From assembly GCA_030530315.1 (NCBI GenBank), contig JAUMVG010000030.1:1-37726 (forward strand): DNA of 37,726 nucleotides. Reading direction: 5' to 3'. The notes under the pieces are model-generated. The model did not search any database, was not told where the DNA came from, and was given only the letters and a program-made list of their open reading frames with translations. The translations under genes were made by a program, and so were the position numbers. Numbering within the stretch: position 1 is the stretch's first letter; every line of letters starts with the position of its first letter. Shown here one piece after another: positions 27,296-34,209 of this stretch. This DNA is from Clostridia bacterium (lineage in GTDB: Bacteria; Bacillota; Clostridia; Christensenellales; Aristaeellaceae).

Positions 27296-28174
27296 ATGAA
27301 CAAGAAAAAGATCTATCCGCAGTGGTTTTTGCTGCTGCCACTATTGCTGTATGTCGTGTTTTTCCTGTTCCCGAGCCTGCTGGGCGTGTTTTATTCGTTC
27401 ACGGACTGGGGCCGCAGCACTCCGAAGAATGGCCTGCACTTCGTTGGCCTGCAAAACTATGTGGAGATATTCACCTCTGACAAAAACTACGCCTCCGGCA
27501 TAATGAACACGCTGAAGTTCACGGTGATCTCCAACATCGTCAAGATCATCCCGGCGCTGTTCCTGGCCATCATACTGTACGAGGGCCTCAAGGGCATGGG
27601 CGCCTACCGCACCATCTTCTACATGCCCTCCATCATCCCGTTCGTCATCATCGGCATACTGTTCACCTCCGTGCTGAACTACAAGAACGGCATGCTGAAC
27701 ACCGTGCTGCAGGCCGTCGGCCTGGGAGCGCTGAAGCAGAAGTGGCTCTCAGACCTAAACGTGGTCTGGAAATCCATCTACATGGTGGACGCCTGGCGCG
27801 GCATGGGCTACGTCATGACCATCTTCATGACGGGCCTCTCCACCATCGACAAGACCTACTACGAGGCCGCCAAGGTGGACGGGGCGAACTTCTGGCAGCG
27901 GCTGTGGAACGTGACCCTGCCGATGATGCGCGGCGCGATCATGATCAACCTGGTCTTCGGCGTCACCTATGGCCTGAAGGTGTTCGACATCGTGTACGTG
28001 CTGACCAACGGCGGCCCGGGCCATGCCACCGAGGTCATGACGACCTATTCGTTCCAGCTGTACGGCGCGGGACAGTACGGCCTGTCCACGGCGTTTAACT
28101 CCATACTGCTGTTGATCACCGCCGTCATCGGCATCGTCATCGTCCGGGTGATGAGCAGAAAGGGGGAGATGTGA
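27296..28174 (+). CDS. CUT1 sugar ABC permease (MalF/UgpA class)
   Basis: A 292-residue membrane protein with about six helices: YPQWFLLLPLLLYVVFFLFP first, and the last near SILLLITAVIGIVIVRVM. The ATPase-contact loop EAAKVDGANFWQRLWNVTLP is well conserved. It starts at ATG 27296, with AAAAGGA upstream; the frame is open further upstream but passes through the structured leader. It is translationally close to the next permease. No ATPase gene belongs to this operon, so it must share a household MsmX/UgpC-type ATPase encoded elsewhere. Confidence 0.92.
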   Translation: MNKKKIYPQWFLLLPLLLYVVFFLFPSLLGVFYSFTDWGRSTPKNGLHFVGLQNYVEIFTSDKNYASGIMNTLKFTVISNIVKIIPALFLAIILYEGLKGMGAYRTIFYMPSIIPFVIIGILFTSVLNYKNGMLNTVLQAVGLGALKQKWLSDLNVVWKSIYMVDAWRGMGYVMTIFMTGLSTIDKTYYEAAKVDGANFWQRLWNVTLPMMRGAIMINLVFGVTYGLKVFDIVYVLTNGGPGHATEVMTTYSFQLYGAGQYGLSTAFNSILLLITAVIGIVIVRVMSRKGEM

Positions 28175-28176
28175 GC

Positions 28177-29019
28177 ATGAAGACTCCGAAAGCCAACCGC
28201 AAGCCCCTGACGCTGCAGACGGTACTCAAGCAGCTGCTGTGCATCTTCCTGTCGCTGATCGTGCTCGCGCCGATGTACCTGGTGGTCATCAATTCCTTCA
28301 AGACGAAGAACGAGTCCGCGCGCATGAACCTGAGCCTGCCCAAGCAGTGGCTGTTCGAGAACTACGCCACCGTGTTCCAGAAGGCTAAGCTGATGACCGG
28401 CTTCATGAACAGCATGATCTACGCCCTGGTGGCCACCACGGTGGGCGTGCTGCTGTGCTCCATGGCCGCCTATGTGCTCAGCCGCAAGCGCACCAGGCTG
28501 AACAACTTCATCTACTACTTCTTCATCTGCGGCCTGTTCTTCCCGGTGAACTACGTCACCCTGGTGCGCGTGTTCCAATGGCTGAACCTGACCAACACCC
28601 GGCTGGGCATCGTGCTGGTGTTCACCAGCGGCATGATCCCCTTCTGCGTGTTCACGATCTACAGCTTCGTGGAGACCATTCCCAAGGAGCTGGACGAGGC
28701 GGCGGTCATCGACGGCGCGCGGCCGGCGGGACTGTTCTTCCGGGTCGTGCTGCCGCTGCTGAAGCCCACGGTGATGACCTGCTTCATATTGCAGTTCATG
28801 GGCGTCTGGAACGACTTCCTCACGCCGCTGTACCTGTCCAGCAAGACCAAGCTGCACCCGATGACCATGTCCGTGTATCAGTTCTTCGGCAGGGAGAGCA
28901 GCTACTGGAACCTGGTGTTCGCGGACATCGTGTTGACCATCATTCCGGTGCTGGTGGTGTATGGCATCGGCCAGCGCTACATCATCGGCGGCGTGACCGC
29001 CGGCGCGGTGAAGGGATAA
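28177..29019 (+). CDS. CUT1 sugar ABC permease (MalG/UgpE class)
   Basis: Second permease of the sugar importer, 280 residues. The first helix is LLCIFLSLIVLAPMYLVVIN, and the contact loop is LDEAAVIDGARPAGLFFRVV. FMGVWNDFLTPLYL and a C-terminal RYIIGGVTAGAVKG are typical. I start at ATG 28177, because GGGGGAG lies 8 bp upstream; the GTG at 28171, which overlaps the upstream stop, is too close to that site. A hairpin closes the operon. Confidence 0.92.
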   Translation: MKTPKANRKPLTLQTVLKQLLCIFLSLIVLAPMYLVVINSFKTKNESARMNLSLPKQWLFENYATVFQKAKLMTGFMNSMIYALVATTVGVLLCSMAAYVLSRKRTRLNNFIYYFFICGLFFPVNYVTLVRVFQWLNLTNTRLGIVLVFTSGMIPFCVFTIYSFVETIPKELDEAAVIDGARPAGLFFRVVLPLLKPTVMTCFILQFMGVWNDFLTPLYLSSKTKLHPMTMSVYQFFGRESSYWNLVFADIVLTIIPVLVVYGIGQRYIIGGVTAGAVKG

Positions 29020-29028
29020 TACAAAGAC

Positions 29029-29079
29029 AAAGCGGCGCGGGCCGAAGGGCGATGAGCCCCGGTGTCCGCGCCGCGCTTT
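29029..29079 (+). terminator. Stem-loop closing the CUT1 operon
   Basis: AAAGCGGCGCGG pairs with CCGCGCC and GCTTT, with a 2-nt bulge and a long loop. It lies 10 bp after the permease stop. There is only a short T-run (CTTTA), so termination may be partial and the small gene at 29107 could be read through. Confidence 0.55.
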
Positions 29080-29106
29080 ATGACGAGCCAGGGGGAGGTA
29101 TGATCT

Positions 29107-29331
29107 GTGAGCCTTTTCAAAAAGCGGGACCGGGAGGCAATTCAATACGATCCGAACACCCAGCAGCCCGCCGTGCGCAAGAGCATCTGCACGGGGGAGA
29201 TGACCGCGGGCTTCATCGACCGGGAGACCGGCAGGTTCAGGGACATCATGCGCCTCGACGGACAGAAGGACCTGGAGGCGTTCTGCAGGAGCGTCGGAGT
29301 GAGCGTGGAGGAGATCAAGACCATTTACTGA
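29107..29331 (+). CDS. Small conserved-type protein of unknown function (74 residues)
   Basis: It starts at GTG 29107, 8 bp after GGGGGAGG, a strong ribosome binding site. The product is hydrophilic with no membrane helix: MSLFKKRDREAIQYDP at the start, PAVRKSICTGEMTAGFID in the middle and a helical end DLEAFCRSVGVSVEEIK. The SICTGE...GFxDxxTGxF pattern reminds me of short proteins in other gut Clostridia whose annotations I do not trust. No function can be given. It follows the sugar permeases after a hairpin and precedes a large inverted repeat. Confidence 0.75.
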   Translation: MSLFKKRDREAIQYDPNTQQPAVRKSICTGEMTAGFIDRETGRFRDIMRLDGQKDLEAFCRSVGVSVEEIKTIY

Positions 29332-29402
29332 GAGGATCTCGCAGAACGCGCCCCGGCGATATGCCCCGTATGCGCGGTGGGAACAGGACGAATAAAACAA
29401 AG

Positions 29403-29467
29403 AAGATCCTTCGCTTTCTCCAGGATGACGGCATTGCAGTGTCATCCTGGGCAAAGCGAAGGATCTT
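29403..29467. repeat. 65-bp inverted-repeat element (15 + 10 bp stem)
   Basis: The outer arms of 15 bp (29403-29417/29453-29467) and inner arms of 10 bp (29420-29429/29441-29450) are perfect, with a 2x2 internal loop and an 11-nt apex. The sequence is built from GATCCTTCGCTTT and CAGGATGAC. That pattern resembles a dispersed repeat family I recall from many bacterial genomes. A T-rich stretch follows on the minus strand, so it can end the gene at 29539-29769. Confidence 0.75.
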
Positions 29468-29538
29468 GCCATTATTGAGAGCATGGCTGACCGACCGGCA
29501 GGGAAAGGCGACATAATGCGGGCCCTGCGGCATGGGTC

Positions 29539-29769
29539 TCAGCTGTTGACGATGCTGTCCTGGTGGCCGAAGCTGTAAATGGTCATCTTGTCCGGGATCT
29601 CCGTGACCAGCAGATTCCTGGAGAAGATGGTGCACACGGACTTTTCCAGTATGGCGCGGGCGCTCTCCGGGTCGACGGCCCGCACGATGCCCTTCTCCTG
29701 GCGCTTGACGACGCTGCCGTTGCGATTGCGGATGAAGTGGTCGACCGACCAGAAGAAGAGCTTTGCCAT
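29539..29769 (-). CDS. Small hypothetical protein (76 residues)
   Basis: It starts at ATG 29769 (MAKLFFWSVDHFIRNRNGSV), with only GGGG as an upstream Shine-Dalgarno-like run. It ends after EIPDKMTIYSFGHQDSIVNS. The protein is soluble and mixed alpha/beta by eye: a Lys/Arg-rich segment VVKRQEKGIVRAV, a helix PESARAILEKSV, then two likely strands. I do not recognise a family. Support for it being real comes from a good promoter 100 bp upstream and a hairpin downstream; base composition does not argue against it. Confidence 0.6.
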   Translation of the reverse strand: MAKLFFWSVDHFIRNRNGSVVKRQEKGIVRAVDPESARAILEKSVCTIFSRNLLVTEIPDKMTIYSFGHQDSIVNS

Positions 29770-29874
29770 TGAAATCAACCCCGTCAGGTGGTGATGCCGG
29801 ACGATTGGCGTTCATCGCCCTTCGCGAAACCGCTGGGGGCGGGGCAATCAGGCTCTCGCAATCGTTCCATATCA

Positions 29875-29903
29875 ATTATAGCGCATCGGCCGTGACTTTA
29901 CAA
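29875..29903 (-). promoter_or_regulatory. Promoter of the 76-residue protein gene
   Basis: Minus strand TTGTAA (29903-29898), 17-bp spacer, TATAAT (29880-29875). It leaves a leader of roughly 100 nt before the ATG at 29769. Confidence 0.7.
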
Positions 29904-29946
29904 CTTTAAAAGGATAAAGTTAGAAAAATGAAATATCTTCCCGCGG

Positions 29947-31317
29947 CTACGCGGCGCTTTCACCGGCAAGCGCGCGCTGGCGCCTGCGGTACAGGAAGTA
30001 GGATACCTCGATCACGCAGCAGAAGATCCAGCCGACGGGGTAGCCCAACCCCACCACCAGCGGCGTGTTGGCCACGAAACGGGTGAAGACGAACAGGTAG
30101 ATCTGGCGTATGGCCACGAAGGAGGCCAGCATGATGAACATTGGAGCCCGGGAATCGCCCCTGCCGCGCAGGGCGCCGGCCAGCGTGTGGTTGACGCAGT
30201 TCGCCAGCAGGAAGAAGGTGTTGGCCCGCAGGAACAGCACGCCGAATGCGATCACCGAGACGTCCCGGGTGAACAGCCGCACGGAGGGCTCGGCGAAGGT
30301 GAACAGGAACAGCGCGATGACCAGCGTGATGCCCACGGACAGGCCGATGCTGGTGACGGTGCCCCGGTCGGCGCGCTCCTCCTGCCTGGCGCCGATATTC
30401 TGGCTGACGAAGGTCGTGGCGGCCATGGCGGTGCTCTGCATCGGCAGCAGGATGAACTGGTCCAGCTTGTTGTAGCAGCTCCACCCGGCCATGCAGCTCG
30501 AGCCGAAGGCGTTGATGTAGGATTGCACGAACACGTTGGAGAGGGAAGTGATTACCGACTGGATGGCTGCGGGCAGGCCCACGGCGAACACCCGCCTCAG
30601 GATTGCACCGTTGATGCGCAGGTCCCGCCAGACCAGGCGGTAGATGTCCCGGGTGCGGGTCAGGAGCCGAAGCGTCAGCACGGCGGAGACCATCTGGGAG
30701 AGGATCGTGGCGTAGGCGACGCCCGCGATGCCCGCCTTCAGCCAGAGGACAAAGGCCAGGTCCAGTATGATGTTCAGCACGCTGGTCAGGATCAGGAACA
30801 TCAGCGGGCGGGCGGTATCGCCCACGGCGCGGAGAATGCCGCTGCCCATATTGTAGATCAGCAGGCCGGAGAAGCCCATGAAGTAGATGCTCAGGTAGGT
30901 AACGGCGTCCTCGAACACGTCGTCGGGGGTGGACATCAGACGCAGCATCGGGCGCACGCAGGCCAGCCCGATAGCCGTGAACAGGGCGCAGAGCACGAAC
31001 GCAAAGGCCATGGTGGTCTCGATGGCGTCGTGCAGGCGCTCCATGTCCCGCGCGCCGAAGTGCTGGGCGATGATCACGCCCGCGCCTGTGGCGAAGCCGT
31101 TGAAGAAGAACACCAGCATGTTGACGATCATCGTGGTGGAGCCCACGGCGGCCAGGGCTTCCTTGCCCACAAAGTTGCCCACGACAATGCTGTCCACGGT
31201 GTTGTACAGCATCTGGAAGATGTTCCCCAGCATCAGCGGCAGGGAAAACAGCAGGATCTGGCGGACAATGGAGCCGCTGGTCATGTCGCGGGTGGTACTG
31301 GCGGCGAGTCGCTTCAC
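29947..31317 (-). CDS. MATE-family multidrug/organic cation efflux transporter
   Basis: A 456-residue inner-membrane protein with about 12 helices, exporting drugs or metabolites against Na+ or H+. The first helix begins ILLFSLPLMLGNIFQMLYNT, with the family signature TVDSIVVGNFVGKEALAAVG. The second half repeats it (VGLPAAIQSVITSLSNVFVQ). GALRGRGDSRAPMFIML lies near the end. The start is GTG 31317 with AAGGGG upstream; an ATG 11 codons in (MTSGSIVRQ) is an alternative. It is divergent from the amylase gene; no partner gene is evident. Confidence 0.93.
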   Translation of the reverse strand: MKRLAASTTRDMTSGSIVRQILLFSLPLMLGNIFQMLYNTVDSIVVGNFVGKEALAAVGSTTMIVNMLVFFFNGFATGAGVIIAQHFGARDMERLHDAIETTMAFAFVLCALFTAIGLACVRPMLRLMSTPDDVFEDAVTYLSIYFMGFSGLLIYNMGSGILRAVGDTARPLMFLILTSVLNIILDLAFVLWLKAGIAGVAYATILSQMVSAVLTLRLLTRTRDIYRLVWRDLRINGAILRRVFAVGLPAAIQSVITSLSNVFVQSYINAFGSSCMAGWSCYNKLDQFILLPMQSTAMAATTFVSQNIGARQEERADRGTVTSIGLSVGITLVIALFLFTFAEPSVRLFTRDVSVIAFGVLFLRANTFFLLANCVNHTLAGALRGRGDSRAPMFIMLASFVAIRQIYLFVFTRFVANTPLVVGLGYPVGWIFCCVIEVSYFLYRRRQRALAGESAA

Positions 31318-31368
31318 TTCAAGGGCCCCTTTTCGTGGATTTCAGAGAGTTCGGATTGCTTCGACAAC

Positions 31369-31377
31369 AGTATACCA
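31369..31377 (-). promoter_or_regulatory. Extended -10 promoter of the MATE gene
   Basis: Minus strand TGGTATACT (31377-31369) matches the extended -10 pattern TGnTATAAT closely. No good -35 hexamer is visible. The leader is about 45 nt. Confidence 0.5.
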
Positions 31378-31474
31378 TAACAGGGGCGGAGCGTGCCCGC
31401 CGGGAATGATTAAATCTTGGGATCGATCGGGACAGAATCCCTTGCGACCGCAGCGCATGCCGCGCGGCGACGGC

Positions 31475-31503
31475 TTTTCATTCGGCGCGATTCATGTTAT
31501 AAT
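31475..31503 (+). promoter_or_regulatory. Promoter of the alpha-amylase-type gene
   Basis: TTTTCA (31475-31480), 17-bp spacer, TATAAT (31498-31503). Transcription would start near 31510, about 50 bp before the ATG. Confidence 0.65.
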
Positions 31504-31560
31504 AACTGTGAATGTACCTTTGAATACTGTCTGCGACTGTTTTGCAAGGCGGTGAAAACA

Positions 31561-33066
31561 ATGAGGATTATGAGAAAGCTGACGTGCCTGATCGCGTCCC
31601 TTGCGCTCGCGCTGGCGCTGTCGCCCGCGGGCCTTGCCGAGGGCAAGCCGGCGGTGAACTGGTATGAGGTGTTCGTGCGCTCCTACCAGGATTCCGACGG
31701 CGACGGCATCGGCGACCTGAACGGGCTCCGGCAGCGGCTAGACTACATCCAGGACATGGGCTGGGGCGGCATATGGATCATGCCGGTCATGCCCAGCCCG
31801 AGCTATCACAAGTACGACGTGACCGACTACTGCGCCGTCGACCCGGAGTACGGCACGCTGGAGGATATGCGCGCTCTGGCGGCGGACTGCCGCGAGCGGG
31901 GCATACAGCTGATCGTGGACCTGCCCGTCAACCACACCTCCACGCGCCATCCCTGGTTCCAGGCTGCCTGCGAGGCCCTGCGCCAGGGAGACGCCGAGGA
32001 GCCCTGCGTGGGCTACTACAACTTCTCTCAGGCCGGAGGAACGGGCTTTGTTCCCCTGGAGGGCACCGATTGGTACTATGAGGAGCGCTTCGCTGGGGGC
32101 GGCATGCCGGACCTGAACCTGGACAACCCCGAGGTGCGCCGGGAGATCGAGGAAATCCTCGGGTTCTGGCTCGTGGATGTGGGCGTGGACGGCTTCCGCC
32201 TGGACGCGGTCACCAGCTACTACACCGGCGACGAGGCGGCCAACATCGGGTGTCTGCGCTGGCTCAAAGAGACCTGCGAGGCGATGAAGCCCGGCAGCCT
32301 GCTGATCGGCGAGTGCTGGGAGAACCTGAACACCATCGCCCGCTACTACGAGAGCGGCGTGGACAGCTTTTTCCTGTTCCCGACCGCCCAGGCCGAGGGC
32401 ATCGTGGCCGCGGCGACCCGGGGCAGAAAGCCCGCGGAGAAGTTTGCCGCCAGCTGGCAGAAGGTGCTGGACGCCATCCCCAGGGGCCTGCTGACGCCCT
32501 TTCTGTGTAACCATGACACCGGCCGCACCGTGGGACTGGTGCAGGGACGCTCCAATCCGGAGATGGTGAAGTTCGCCGAAGGGCTGTTGGGCACGCTGAA
32601 CGGCAGCGCGTTCACCTACTATGGCGAGGAAATCGGCATGGTGGGCAGCGGCGACGACCCGAACAAGCGGCTGGCGATGTACTGGTCGGATGACGATATG
32701 ACGGAACAGCCCCCTGGAGCCACCCAAGTGGAATACGCCTATCCCTCCGTGGAGGCGCAGCTAAAGGACGACGCCTCCATCCTCCGATACGTGCAAGCGG
32801 TCAACCGGGCGCGCCTGGCCCACCCGGAGATCGCCCGGGGAAAGAACACGTTCCTGCTGGCGGAGGGCAGCCTGTGCGTGATGCGGCGGGACCTCGGCCG
32901 GACGAAGTGCCTGATCGCGGTGAATTTCTCCCGCAAGGACGAAGGCGCGATCGAGGTCGGGGAATGGAGGATCGACGGGGACATCGAGGTGGGCGACGGC
33001 CGCGCCGCGCTGGACGCGGGCGTATTGATCCTGCCGCCGCTGGCGATCGTCATACTGATCCGGTAA
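31561..33066 (+). CDS. Secreted GH13 alpha-amylase-type glucosidase
   Basis: Cleaves alpha-glucosidic bonds outside the cell; 501 residues. It starts at ATG 31561 (GGCGGTG upstream). A signal peptide of about 27 residues ends GLA|EG without a lipobox. The calcium loop is DSDGDGIGD (44-52). GH13 regions are DLPVNHTS (I), GFRLDAV (II, nucleophile Asp215), LIGECW (III, acid-base Glu251) and FLCNHD (IV, Asp319). All three catalytic acids are present. The short C-terminal beta domain ends VLILPPLAIVILIR. The overall form is like oligo-1,6-glucosidase or maltogenic enzymes; specificity cannot be read. No binding module is visible. Confidence 0.93.
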   Translation: MRIMRKLTCLIASLALALALSPAGLAEGKPAVNWYEVFVRSYQDSDGDGIGDLNGLRQRLDYIQDMGWGGIWIMPVMPSPSYHKYDVTDYCAVDPEYGTLEDMRALAADCRERGIQLIVDLPVNHTSTRHPWFQAACEALRQGDAEEPCVGYYNFSQAGGTGFVPLEGTDWYYEERFAGGGMPDLNLDNPEVRREIEEILGFWLVDVGVDGFRLDAVTSYYTGDEAANIGCLRWLKETCEAMKPGSLLIGECWENLNTIARYYESGVDSFFLFPTAQAEGIVAAATRGRKPAEKFAASWQKVLDAIPRGLLTPFLCNHDTGRTVGLVQGRSNPEMVKFAEGLLGTLNGSAFTYYGEEIGMVGSGDDPNKRLAMYWSDDDMTEQPPGATQVEYAYPSVEAQLKDDASILRYVQAVNRARLAHPEIARGKNTFLLAEGSLCVMRRDLGRTKCLIAVNFSRKDEGAIEVGEWRIDGDIEVGDGRAALDAGVLILPPLAIVILIR

Positions 33067-33186
33067 TTTGAATTGAGTACGGTTCGCGCCAGGGGGATTC
33101 CGCAGGGGTGGCGCAATGCCGCTCGTTCGGAAGGCCATACGGAAGGCGCCTTCAATGCGCCCGGAATCCGCGCTGCGGCGCCGGTC

Positions 33187-33215
33187 TTGCGAAAAGCGCC
33201 GGTTACAGGTATAAT
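33187..33215 (+). promoter_or_regulatory. Promoter of the membrane protein/Hsp70-like pair
   Basis: TTGCGA (33187-33192), 17-bp spacer, TATAAT (33210-33215), about 45 bp before the ATG at 33259. It gives the pair its own transcription start, independent of the amylase gene. Confidence 0.75.
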
Positions 33216-33258
33216 GGCGGGGAACGAATGTGAGGGTTTCCCAAGGGAGGAATGGACT

Positions 33259-34140
33259 ATGGAACAGGCGGGCCTGCTGTCTCTGCTGGAGGCGGACAAG
33301 GAAATGGTCATGGCGAGCCTTGCGAAGGATCGCGCCCTTCCTGCGGCCCAGGCCGTGCTGGAGAAGGCCGTCGATCGGGTGATGTACCGCTATATGGAGC
33401 AGTGCGACAGCGCGGAGCTGCGGGACAGCGCCCAATATCTGCTGCAAACCCTGAAGAACACGCTGCCGATGATGGACGTGGTGGGCGAGGCGCGGGCCTG
33501 GAAAAAGGAGGCCGACAGCCGCGGCCGAGGGAAAAACAAGCCCGGCGCGCTCGCCATAGGCCTATTGCTGCTGGGGCTGGTGCTGATCTTCGCGGCGGTG
33601 ATCGGCGTGCTGGTGGCCGGAAAGATGGCCGGCGCGCTGGCATTCGTCAAGGCGCTGCTGCCGGTGGCGCTGGGCGCGGGAAGCCTGTATGGGGCCGGCA
33701 TCCTGACGGCAAAGCCGAAGAAGAGGGAGGAGCCCGGGCAGGAGAACGTGCGGACGGAATACCTCGTGGACGGCGAGAAGGCATGGCATTGCCTGCGCGG
33801 CGCGGTGCTGATGGCGGACGACCAGCTGGAGCGCATCCGACAGGAGCGGGCGATCAGCCTCGAGCAGGCGGAGCAGGCCCCGAAGAGGGAGGTCCCCAAG
33901 GGCGAGCTCGACCTTTTCGCGGAGCTGCTGGAATCGGCCTACGCCAGTCGGGACGACAATGCCCGGGAGACCGTCTCTGCGATTCGCTTTTACCTGCACA
34001 ATGCCGGCATCGACGTGATGGACCTGGAGGAAGGGCGGGAGAACTGGTTTGAGTTCCTGCCCGCCGGGAAGTCCGGCACCATCCGGCCCGCCCTGGTCAG
34101 GGGCGGCAAGCTGGTCAAGAAGGGCGTCGCCAGCAGGTGA
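33259..34140 (+). CDS. Two-helix membrane protein, partner of the Hsp70-like ATPase
   Basis: 293 residues, family not recognised. It starts at ATG 33259, 8 bp after GGGAGG. Residues 1-90 are hydrophilic and helical (ALPAAQAVLEKAVDRVMYRY). Two membrane helices follow at about 97-119 and 127-149. A basic stretch (AKPKKREE) suggests that the ends are cytoplasmic. The remaining 140 residues are soluble, with a helical part (DLFAELLESAYASRDDNARE) and a beta-like end: WFEFLPAGKSGTIRPALVRG, then KLVKKGVAS. That end is faintly reminiscent of the GrpE beta domain, which would fit an exchange factor for the neighbour; this is only an impression. The Hsp70-like gene follows after 69 bp. Confidence 0.8.
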   Translation: MEQAGLLSLLEADKEMVMASLAKDRALPAAQAVLEKAVDRVMYRYMEQCDSAELRDSAQYLLQTLKNTLPMMDVVGEARAWKKEADSRGRGKNKPGALAIGLLLLGLVLIFAAVIGVLVAGKMAGALAFVKALLPVALGAGSLYGAGILTAKPKKREEPGQENVRTEYLVDGEKAWHCLRGAVLMADDQLERIRQERAISLEQAEQAPKREVPKGELDLFAELLESAYASRDDNARETVSAIRFYLHNAGIDVMDLEEGRENWFEFLPAGKSGTIRPALVRGGKLVKKGVASR

Positions 34141-34209
34141 ACCCTGTACTGAGAGGCAACCGAACGCGTCCCCGCCCATGAGCCGGGACGCTTCGATGGA
34201 GAGATGAGC

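Noticed and set aside
33073-33258. Upstream extension of the 293-residue membrane protein
   Set aside because: It would start before the promoter at 33187-33215; ATG 33259 has GGGAGG at 8 bp.
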